Below are positions 1 to 5,683 of a stretch of 14,277 bases of DNA, one piece after another. The notes under the pieces are model-generated. The model saw nothing but the letters and a program-made list of their open reading frames with translations, had not been told where the DNA came from and did no database searches. Origin of the DNA: Chloroflexi bacterium TMED70 (GTDB lineage Bacteria; Chloroflexota; Dehalococcoidia; Lucifugimonadales; Lucifugimonadaceae); contig NHDX01000026.1 of assembly GCA_002171675.1 (NCBI GenBank), positions 1 to 14,277 of the forward strand, in the 5' to 3' direction. Numbering within the stretch: the first letter of the stretch is position 1; each line of letters starts with the position of its first letter. The translations under genes and the position numbers were made by a program.

Positions 1-81
1 TTCAGCTTTAGTTTCTTCAGTTGATTCTTCAGCTTTAGTTTCTTCAGTTGATTCTTCAGCTTTAGTTTCTTCAGTTGATTC
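1..81. repeat. 27-bp tandem repeat, three exact copies, in frame in rpsR
   Basis: Three identical contiguous 27-base units occupy 1-27, 28-54 and 55-81, and the array may continue outside the window. The unit is a multiple of three and on the minus strand encodes EESTEETKA, so copy-number change by slippage would lengthen or shorten the S18 tail without a frameshift. There is no spacer between units. Base identity is complete, including synonymous positions, which suggests recent expansion or ongoing homogenisation. Confidence 0.95.
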
Positions 82-363
82 TTCAATAAAATTTCTAACT
101 AACTCATGATCATGAGAAATTGGCAATAAAGCCATATATCTAGCTCTTTTAATTGCAGTCGTTAAACTTCTATGATCTTTAGCATCATTTCCAACTCTAT
201 ACGCACTACTAATTTTTGCTCTATCAGAGACATAAGATATTAGTACATCAACATCTTTATAGTCAACTGGCAAGCCCTTAATCACCTTAGAGATAGGTTT
301 TTTTCTAGCTCTAAAATCATATGAAAATGAATTTCTTCTTGAATTCTGTCTATTTGTAGTCAT
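1..363 (-). CDS. rpsR: 30S ribosomal protein S18, C-terminal end outside window
   Basis: Small-subunit ribosomal protein S18, which binds 16S rRNA next to S6 on the platform. It reads open from the ATG at 363-361 to the window edge (121 codons, no stop seen). The S18 core is recognisable: DYKDVDVL at about residues 34-41, then a loop with DAKDHRSL, then AIKRARYMALLPI. The usual LPRRxTG and AKHQR signatures are altered (ISSAYRVG, AKDHR), and the N-terminal Cys pairs of zinc-type S18 are absent. After the core comes a tail of three exact EESTEETKA nonamers (residues 94-120) running off the edge, whereas ordinary S18 ends soon after ALLPY. It lies 18 bases after ssb in the rpsF-ssb-rpsR order common in bacteria, with a GGGG-containing purine tract about 13 bases before the start. 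The family call is firm. The function of the tail is unknown. Confidence 0.88.
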   Translation of the reverse strand, partial: MTTNRQNSRRNSFSYDFRARKKPISKVIKGLPVDYKDVDVLISYVSDRAKISSAYRVGNDAKDHRSLTTAIKRARYMALLPISHDHELVRNFIEESTEETKAEESTEETKAEESTEETKAE

Positions 364-381
364 AACTTTACTTTTACCCCT

Positions 382-843
382 TTACCACGGTAATTCTTCT
401 GCTTCATCCGAATCATTATTATCATCTACATTTATTCCTTTAGAAGGTTCATTCGTAGAGAAATCTTGATTTTGATCATTATTGTTTGTAGGCATATCTG
501 GTGATGAACTATCACCTTGTCTATCTAAAAATATTACTCTAAATGCAGTCACTTCATTAGTTTGTCTTTGAGATCCATCGTTAGCGACATAGCTACTTGA
601 TTTAAATCTCCCCTCAACAAAACATTTTTGACCTTTTTGTAAAAACTGATTTACAGACTCTGCTGTTTTGTTCCAGCATGCAATTCTAAACCATTCAGTT
701 TCCTGTATTTGCTCCCCGTCAGATCCATTCCTGTAGGAATTGACTGCTAAACTAAAGTTTACTACCATTGCACCATTTGGTGTATATCTCATTTCAGGAT
801 CTGATCCACAATTCCCTATTAATAATATTTGATTTAAACTCAA
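382..843 (-). CDS. ssb: Single-stranded DNA-binding protein
   Basis: SSB coats single-stranded DNA in replication, repair and recombination and recruits partners through its C-terminal tip. Residues 1-107 form the OB-fold, opening with NQILLIGNCGSDPEMRYTPNG and containing WFRIACWNKTAE (about 51-62) and GQKCFVEGRF (71-80). Residues 109-145 are a Ser/Asn/Asp/Gln-rich flexible linker, followed by the acidic tip DEAEELPW. The last residue is Trp instead of the usual Phe of the DDIPF-type tip. At 153 aa the length is normal. The start is a TTG at 843-841. It is preferred because the next Met (residue 18) would delete the first strand, and because TAGGGA, which includes the rpsF stop, sits about 5 bases upstream. 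It lies 8 bases after rpsF and is co-transcribed with it. Confidence 0.96.
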   Translation of the reverse strand: MSLNQILLIGNCGSDPEMRYTPNGAMVVNFSLAVNSYRNGSDGEQIQETEWFRIACWNKTAESVNQFLQKGQKCFVEGRFKSSSYVANDGSQRQTNEVTAFRVIFLDRQGDSSSPDMPTNNNDQNQDFSTNEPSKGINVDDNNDSDEAEELPW

Positions 844-851
844 AATTGTCC

Positions 852-1169
852 CTACTTAGCTTTTACTTTATATGGCTTGAAATTTTCTTTAACAGTAATT
901 AGATGTCTGATAACTTGAGAATCATCTTTTAATATATTTTCAATTTTAATAATACTAGCAGGTAAACATTCTAGTTCAGATACGAAGTATGTACCTTCTT
1001 CAAAATTTTCAATTTGGTAAGCTAGTTTTCTTCTTGCCCATACTGAAGAACTAACAACTTTACATTCTTTAGCTATAGATATAGATTTGGTTATTCTTGA
1101 TAAAGATTCATTAGCAACATTTTCATCTATGTTACCTCCAACGATCCACATTAATTCATATTTTTTCAA
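852..1169 (-). CDS. rpsF: 30S ribosomal protein S6
   Basis: S6 is the small-subunit platform protein that pairs with S18. The 105-aa product has the usual S6 length and pattern: N-terminal YELMWIV strand, VWARRKLAYQI in the middle (typical W-G-RRLAY-I region), FEEGTYFVSEL, and a C-terminal segment with DSQVIRHLITV. The start is a TTG (1169-1167). Using the next Met, at residue 7, would remove the conserved YEL strand. It is the first gene of rpsF-ssb-rpsR. The promoter-like site at 1207-1215 would give a leader of about 30 bases. Only a weak AAGAG purine stretch precedes the TTG. Confidence 0.95.
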   Translation of the reverse strand: MKKYELMWIVGGNIDENVANESLSRITKSISIAKECKVVSSSVWARRKLAYQIENFEEGTYFVSELECLPASIIKIENILKDDSQVIRHLITVKENFKPYKVKAK

Positions 1170-1206
1170 TTTGTACTCTTATAATCTTGATTTTTACGAT
1201 CTATAA

Positions 1207-1215
1207 ATTATATCA
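1207..1215 (-). promoter_or_regulatory. Extended -10 promoter for rpsF-ssb-rpsR
   Basis: On the minus strand the sequence reads TGATATAAT, a perfect TATAAT with the TGn extension. No good -35 hexamer is visible at 16-18 bases, which is common for extended -10 promoters. Transcription would start near 1200, about 30 bases before the rpsF TTG. The site lies in the 83-base gap between the glyA stop and rpsF, so the ribosomal genes can be expressed apart from glyA. Confidence 0.6.
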
Positions 1216-1252
1216 CTGATTAATCTAAATTTAATATTTATTTCTATATAAT

Positions 1253-2470
1253 TTATGGAAGTGGAAGTTTATTCATAATTTTTTGTACTTCTTTACTAAA
1301 TACAGAAGTATTTTTTGATGAAGTGCTTAAACAATCAACTATGACATCACCTATTTTAAGCAAATCGTCATTTGAAATTTGCCTAGAGGTAATAGCTGGA
1401 GTTCCAATTCTAATACCTGATGTTATTTTAGGTGGCATTGGATCAAATGGAATTGCATTTTTATTTACAACTATTCCTACTTCATTAAGCTTATTTTCTG
1501 CTTCATCACCATTAATTCCAATTGACCTTGTATCTATTAGCATTAGATGATTATCTGTTCCACCTGAAACTAGTCTTAAGCCTCTATCTAAAAATAAATT
1601 TGCAAGAACTTTTGCATTATCAATAATTTGTTGAGAATATTCTATAAAATTATCAGAAAGAGCTTCTTCAAATGCTGCAGCTTTAGCCAAGATAGTATTC
1701 ATCAAAGGCCCTCCTTGAATAGCAGGAAAAACACCTCTGTCATATTTTGAAGAAAGATCTTCTCTAATTATTGCTAATCCTCCTCTTGGACCTCTAAGAG
1801 TTTTATGGGTAGTTGAGGTTATTATGTCTGCTATCCCTACAGGAGATGGATGTTTACCAGATACTACAAGCCCAGCTATATGTGCGATATCAGCCATTAA
1901 AAGTGAATCTACTTTTTGTGATATTGATTTAAATTTATTAAAATCTATAATTCTTGAATATGCTGAATAACCACAAATTATTAATTTGGGTTTTACTTTT
2001 TCGGCAATATCATTAATTTGATCATAATCTAATAATTCAGATTCTCTATTCAAGTAATAATTATGAATTTCATAGATCTTGCCAGAAAAATTTACATTAT
2101 GGCCATGAGATAAGTGTCCACCATGATCTAATGATAAACTCAAAATTTTATCACCAGGTTTTAACAAAGAAACATAAGCTGCCATATTAGCTTGTGATCC
2201 TGAATGAGGCTGAACATTTATATGTTTAGAAGAAAATAGTTTTTTACCCCTAGAAATTGCGAGATTTTCAACTTCATCAGCATTTTCGCATCCTGCATAA
2301 TATCTTTTTCCTGGATAACCTTCAGCATATTTATTTGTGAAAATAGAGTTTGAATAATTTCTTACGCTTTCAGATGCATAATTTTCCGAAGCAATAAAGA
2401 CAGCGGAATTTCTTTGTCGGATAGATTCCTTTTCTAAAATAAGTTCAATTTTTTTATCTAATGTTTTCAA
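1253..2470 (-). CDS. glyA: Serine hydroxymethyltransferase
   Basis: A cytosolic PLP enzyme that interconverts serine plus tetrahydrofolate with glycine plus methylene-tetrahydrofolate, the main source of one-carbon units. Visible family marks are IASENYAS (26-33), TNKYAEGYPGKRYYAGCE (45-62), QPHSGSQAN (87-95), the PLP-contacting MADIAHIAGL (192-201), and STTHKTLRGPRGG with the Schiff-base lysine K223. The length of 405 aa is normal. The start is a TTG at 2470-2468. The codon just before it in frame is TAA, and the first Met is residue 95, so no upstream start is possible and a downstream one would destroy the fold. No clear ribosome binding site is seen. It is transcribed alone, away from the divergent deacetylase gene. 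Confidence 0.97.
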   Translation of the reverse strand: MKTLDKKIELILEKESIRQRNSAVFIASENYASESVRNYSNSIFTNKYAEGYPGKRYYAGCENADEVENLAISRGKKLFSSKHINVQPHSGSQANMAAYVSLLKPGDKILSLSLDHGGHLSHGHNVNFSGKIYEIHNYYLNRESELLDYDQINDIAEKVKPKLIICGYSAYSRIIDFNKFKSISQKVDSLLMADIAHIAGLVVSGKHPSPVGIADIITSTTHKTLRGPRGGLAIIREDLSSKYDRGVFPAIQGGPLMNTILAKAAAFEEALSDNFIEYSQQIIDNAKVLANLFLDRGLRLVSGGTDNHLMLIDTRSIGINGDEAENKLNEVGIVVNKNAIPFDPMPPKITSGIRIGTPAITSRQISNDDLLKIGDVIVDCLSTSSKNTSVFSKEVQKIMNKLPLP

Positions 2471-2495
2471 TTATTTAAATATTTTTTTATGTTAC

Positions 2496-2536
2496 TTTTT
2501 CATTTTATTGTTTTTTTTTTATAATAAAATGAAAAA
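2496..2536. repeat. 14-bp perfect inverted repeat in the glyA/deacetylase spacer
   Basis: TTTTTCATTTTATT at 2496-2509 is exactly complementary to AATAAAATGAAAAA at 2523-2536, separated by a 13-base T-rich loop. It lies in an 84-base divergent spacer and overlaps the proposed -10 box of the downstream gene. It could be an operator for a dimeric regulator or a hairpin in DNA or RNA. With this AT content a chance palindrome of this length is less unusual than in mixed sequence. Confidence 0.7.
2497..2525 (+). promoter_or_regulatory. Promoter for the PIG-L/PHP gene pair
   Basis: A perfect TATAAT lies at 2520-2525. At a 17-base spacing upstream, 2497-2502 reads TTTTCA, matching the -35 consensus at four of six positions. 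The predicted transcription start near 2532 leaves a leader of about 20 bases before the ATG at 2555. In such AT-rich DNA a TATAAT alone is weak evidence. The position in a divergent spacer supports it. Confidence 0.45.
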
Positions 2537-2554
2537 ACAATAAGTTTTCAAATT

Positions 2555-3268
2555 ATGATTGAATTTAAAGATATTCCTAAAACTGCAATGGTTATTTTTG
2601 CCCACCCTGATGATGCAGAAATAGGAACAGGGGCAACTACTGCTAAATGGGTAAACTCAGGTTGTAAAGTTGTATATGTTCTAGCAACATCTGGTTCTAG
2701 CGGTTCAAATGACTTAAGTATGACTAGTGAAAAAATTGTTGATATTAGGTCTAGAGAGCAACAAGATGCTGGGAAAGTAATTGGTGTTGAAGATATTGTC
2801 AGCCTAAACTACACGGACGGTGAACTGGAATCAAATAGAGATCTACTTTCAGATTTAGTATTTTGCATAAGAAAATATAAACCTGAAATAGTATTTACTC
2901 ATGATCCATTCAGAATGAATAATTTCTTACATCGTGATCATAGAAATTTAGGGTTTTCTGTTATGGATGCAATTTACCCATATGCAAGAGATCATTTACA
3001 TTTTCCAGATCAAATAAAAGGAAATATCCAACCCTATAAAGTGAAAAAACTTCTTTTCTGGGGAAGTGATAAGCCTAATGTGACAGTGAATGTTACTGGA
3101 TTTGAAAATAAAAAAGTAGAATCTCTTTCAATGCATAAGAGCCAACTACCAGGATTAAGCTTAGGGTCAGAATACGGTAAAAACTTACTGAATAGGCTTA
3201 GAGATTCATCGGGAAATTTTAGTTTTGAATATGGAGAGTCATTCAGAATGATTGAAGCTAGATCATAG
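2555..3268 (+). CDS. PIG-L/LmbE family N-acetyl-sugar deacetylase-like protein
   Basis: A member of the zinc-dependent PIG-L (LmbE) family, whose members remove acetyl groups from N-acetylglucosamine-type substrates (for example in mycothiol, bacillithiol and GPI-anchor precursors). The N-terminal AHPDDAE (16-22) supplies the first zinc ligands and catalytic Asp, and HRDHR (126-130) supplies the second His motif. TSGSSGSND (45-53) and YTDGEL (86-91) also match family positions. The length of 237 aa is normal, and no signal peptide or membrane segment is seen, so a cytosolic location is likely. Its stop (TAG) is directly followed by the ATG of the next gene with no spacer, pointing to translational coupling. 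The real substrate cannot be told from sequence. A related thiol or sugar deacetylation is inferred. Confidence 0.9.
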   Translation: MIEFKDIPKTAMVIFAHPDDAEIGTGATTAKWVNSGCKVVYVLATSGSSGSNDLSMTSEKIVDIRSREQQDAGKVIGVEDIVSLNYTDGELESNRDLLSDLVFCIRKYKPEIVFTHDPFRMNNFLHRDHRNLGFSVMDAIYPYARDHLHFPDQIKGNIQPYKVKKLLFWGSDKPNVTVNVTGFENKKVESLSMHKSQLPGLSLGSEYGKNLLNRLRDSSGNFSFEYGESFRMIEARS

Positions 3269-4012
3269 ATGATAGATATTAATAATAAAATATTCAATTT
3301 TTATGATCCAAGTAATATTATGGAATCTGAACTTGAATCCTTACAAAATTCTTTATCAGAAGGTATTTTTACAGATTCAATTTATACAATTTCTGAAAAA
3401 TATATTCCAGAAAGAGAAAAAACATATCTATTAAATCAGTTCAATAACTTAGTTACAAATTTTAATTTTGAAAAATCTAAAATCATAAAAAAAGAAGAAA
3501 ATAATTTATCAGGAGTTGAAGTAATTTTTAGAGATGAACTAATAAATTACAACCAAGAAATGCTAGAGTATTGTCTAGTTGATTCAAATTTTATGCTATT
3601 AAATGTTTTAGATAATATTGAAATAATCATGTCAGATAACATTCTAAATGAATTTAAAAATCAAAATATAATTCCTATAATATCTCACCCAGAAAGATTA
3701 ACTAAAAACAAAGAAATTTCAAAATTTGAAAAGTTAAAAAATGAAGGGGTCTTATTCCAAATGTCATTAGGATCACTAGATGGTTCATTTGGTGAAAGCG
3801 CAAAAATAAATTCAATAAATTTACTGGAAAATGACATTTTTGATTTTATAGCTTCAGATACAGTAAACTATGAATGTTTAGACGAAAGTTACCTTGAAAA
3901 AATCCTAAATGATCTTTCTGAAATTATTGGGCATTCTAAACTTGATGAAATAATTTATAAAAACCCACTAAACATCATAGACCACAAAAATAGTAATAAT
4001 TATCAAATTTAA
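3269..4012 (+). CDS. Degenerate CpsB/YwqE-like PHP-fold protein (probable pseudoenzyme)
   Basis: Resembles the PHP-type Mn-dependent protein-tyrosine phosphatases CpsB/YwqE (about 245-255 aa; here 247). The second half is clear: IPIISHPERL (135-144), GVLFQMSLGSLDGSFG (160-175), FIASD (193-197) and a C-terminal KNPLNII (231-237) like the family's NPxxIV end. The first half keeps the framework (MIDI start, SLSEGI at 28-33, RDEL at 88-91). Metal ligands are lost: the HxH of IDIHxH is N5/K7, the TPH or TSH His near residue 42 is absent, the Glu of LIEF is Asn112, and the final ASDxH His is Val199. H140, E90 and D197 remain. The frame is intact, so this looks like a maintained protein without the usual catalysis, perhaps a binding or regulatory partner of the deacetylase encoded immediately upstream. 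The fold assignment is good and the loss of activity is inferred. Confidence 0.75.
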   Translation: MIDINNKIFNFYDPSNIMESELESLQNSLSEGIFTDSIYTISEKYIPEREKTYLLNQFNNLVTNFNFEKSKIIKKEENNLSGVEVIFRDELINYNQEMLEYCLVDSNFMLLNVLDNIEIIMSDNILNEFKNQNIIPIISHPERLTKNKEISKFEKLKNEGVLFQMSLGSLDGSFGESAKINSINLLENDIFDFIASDTVNYECLDESYLEKILNDLSEIIGHSKLDEIIYKNPLNIIDHKNSNNYQI

Positions 4013-4950
4013 ATCTTAAACGATGTTAACCAGCTAGAATAATTTTCTTTTTTGGATTTTTTTTCGTCTCCAATTACTATAGAAAAATATAATTCTTGAA
4101 GAGATTTGGTAATTTTTCCTATTTGACCATTGCCAATATTTCTATTGTCTAAAGAACCAACCGATGTAACATGAGCTGCAGTTCCAGTAAGAAATACTTC
4201 ATCAGCTAAGTAAAGCTCTGATCTATGTATTTGTCTTTCTTTAACCTTTATACCTAGTTCATTTTCAGCAATACTTATAATCGAATCTCTAGTTATTCCA
4301 AGGAGGCAATTATCGGTTTCAGTTGGGGTAATAATTTCACCATTTTTTATCATGAATAAATTTTCTCCACTTCCTTCAGAAACTGTACCGTCATGATTCA
4401 ATAAAATAGCTTCATCAAAATTTGCTGCAACTGCTTCAGTTTTTGCGAGTATGCTAGTGGTATATAAACCTGATAATTTAACTCCAGTTGGCATCATAGT
4501 GTCTTCAGGTCTTCTCCAAGAGCTAGTTTGACAGTTTATTGGCTTATCATTATCAATATATGCTCCAAAAGGAACAACTATAATGCTTATATCATCGTCT
4601 AACTCATGGAGTTTTAAGTTTGCTACTAATTCTTGAGATTTATAAGCCAGTGGCCTTATATAAACATCCTCTTGATAACCATTTGTCTTAACTAAATCCA
4701 CCGTAATATTTGATAAGTCCTCTGCAGTGTAGGGCAGATTCATTCGTAGAATATTTGCTCCTCTTAATAAGCGTTCATAATGCTCATTGAGTCTAAAAAT
4801 TACCATCTCTTTTTTATCTGAGTTCCAGTTTCCTCTTATACCTTCAAAAACTGCTGTACCATAATGCATTGCATGAGTCATAATTCCCACAGAAGCATCT
4901 TTTAGTAAAATTTTTTCTCCTTTATGAAAAGCTGTTCCTTCAGTAGACAT
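4009..4950 (-). CDS. ilvE: Branched-chain amino acid aminotransferase
   Basis: A class IV PLP aminotransferase moving the amino group between glutamate and the 2-oxo acids of valine, leucine and isoleucine. Marks: HYGTAVFEGIRG (29-40), R60 in EHYERLLRGA, YIRPLAYKS (97-105), VKLSGLYTTSILAKTEA with PLP lysine K158, SEGSGENLFM (191-200), GITRDSII and the TGTAAHVTSV loop. The length of 313 aa is typical. The ATG at 4950 has a good GGAGA site 6-10 bases upstream and sits one base after the RraA-like gene, so it is the last gene of a three-gene operon. Its stop overlaps the stop of the convergent PHP gene by 4 bases. Related D-amino-acid or aminodeoxychorismate enzymes share the fold, but the length and N-terminal EGIRG favour IlvE. 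Confidence 0.92.
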   Translation of the reverse strand: MSTEGTAFHKGEKILLKDASVGIMTHAMHYGTAVFEGIRGNWNSDKKEMVIFRLNEHYERLLRGANILRMNLPYTAEDLSNITVDLVKTNGYQEDVYIRPLAYKSQELVANLKLHELDDDISIIVVPFGAYIDNDKPINCQTSSWRRPEDTMMPTGVKLSGLYTTSILAKTEAVAANFDEAILLNHDGTVSEGSGENLFMIKNGEIITPTETDNCLLGITRDSIISIAENELGIKVKERQIHRSELYLADEVFLTGTAAHVTSVGSLDNRNIGNGQIGKITKSLQELYFSIVIGDEKKSKKENYSSWLTSFKI

Positions 4951-4951
4951 T

Positions 4952-5677
4952 TTATTCTCCAGCTGTAAAATTATTTTTTGGTTTTTGGTTTTTTTTTAAT
5001 TCTTCATACAGTTTATACGTATCATCATTAAAAGGGTAATATTTACCAGGTGATTCAGGGTTTTTGGTAAGTTCATTTTTAACCATTATTTCAATTTCTT
5101 CTCTCTCTTCAGTAATAGTGATGATCTCATTTACTAAAATTTTTGGGAAGACAACGACTCCATCATCGTCACCTAAAATATAATCTCCCGGTCTTACTAA
5201 AATTCCTCCACAATTAATATTATCGTTCACTGAAAATGGTAGCATGATTCCTGGTCCTTGCTTAGAAGTGAATGAGTGAGCAAAAATAGGAAAATTATAT
5301 TTTTCTAGCGCTTTAGAATCTCTAACAGAACCATCTGTTACTATACCAGCTGCTTTTTTTTGAAATAATCTCAGAAACTTAATATCACCTCCTATTGATT
5401 CCCATGGCCCTACAGAAGATGCCACTAAGATTTTTCCTGGTCCACATAATTCAAAAGCCTTATATTCTGGAGATTCATGCTTCTTAGGTAAGTCTTCTAA
5501 CAAATCTTTTCTGAAGTGAACAAATCTTAAGGTTACTGCTTCTCCAAATATCTTTTTCCCTTTGAATAAAGATCTTGAACCATGAATCATAGTTTGATCC
5601 CATCCCAAAACACTCATTGCATCAATTATATTTTGAGAGCTGAAAGATTTTATTTTTTTTTCTAATTGACTTGTCAT
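4952..5677 (-). CDS. RraA/HMG-aldolase (DlpA-like) family protein
   Basis: Belongs to the RraA-like fold shared by class II 4-hydroxy-4-methyl-2-oxoglutarate aldolases, oxaloacetate decarboxylases and the RNase E regulator RraA. The fold marks are NIIDAMSVLG (16-25), GPGKILVASS (79-88), GGDIKFLRLFQKKAAGIVTDGSVRD (96-120), with the metal/substrate residues D98, R119 and D120, and VRPGDYILGDDDGVVVFP (161-178). At 241 aa it is longer than E. coli RraA (about 160). The extra length is mainly at residues 50-78 and a Lys/Glu-rich C-terminal helix, as in the enzyme-like members. The start ATG has AAGGAAGG upstream. It is 6 bases from the PanE-like gene and 1 base from ilvE. The retained catalytic residues favour an aldolase or decarboxylase of hydroxylated 2-oxo acids over RNase regulation. 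The exact substrate is unknown. Confidence 0.82.
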   Translation of the reverse strand: MTSQLEKKIKSFSSQNIIDAMSVLGWDQTMIHGSRSLFKGKKIFGEAVTLRFVHFRKDLLEDLPKKHESPEYKAFELCGPGKILVASSVGPWESIGGDIKFLRLFQKKAAGIVTDGSVRDSKALEKYNFPIFAHSFTSKQGPGIMLPFSVNDNINCGGILVRPGDYILGDDDGVVVFPKILVNEIITITEEREEIEIMVKNELTKNPESPGKYYPFNDDTYKLYEELKKNQKPKNNFTAGE

Positions 5678-5683
5678 AAATTT

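Noticed and set aside
1..81. Direct repeats that might suggest a CRISPR array
   Set aside because: The units are contiguous with no spacers, are a multiple of three and lie in frame at the end of rpsR.
2496..2536. Intrinsic terminator in the glyA/deacetylase spacer
   Set aside because: Both flanking genes start here and none ends here. The stem is nearly all A-T and the T-run is in the loop, not after the stem.
3034..3297. 87-codon minus-strand open frame across the PIG-L/PHP junction
   Set aside because: It is antisense to two coupled genes and has no family resemblance.
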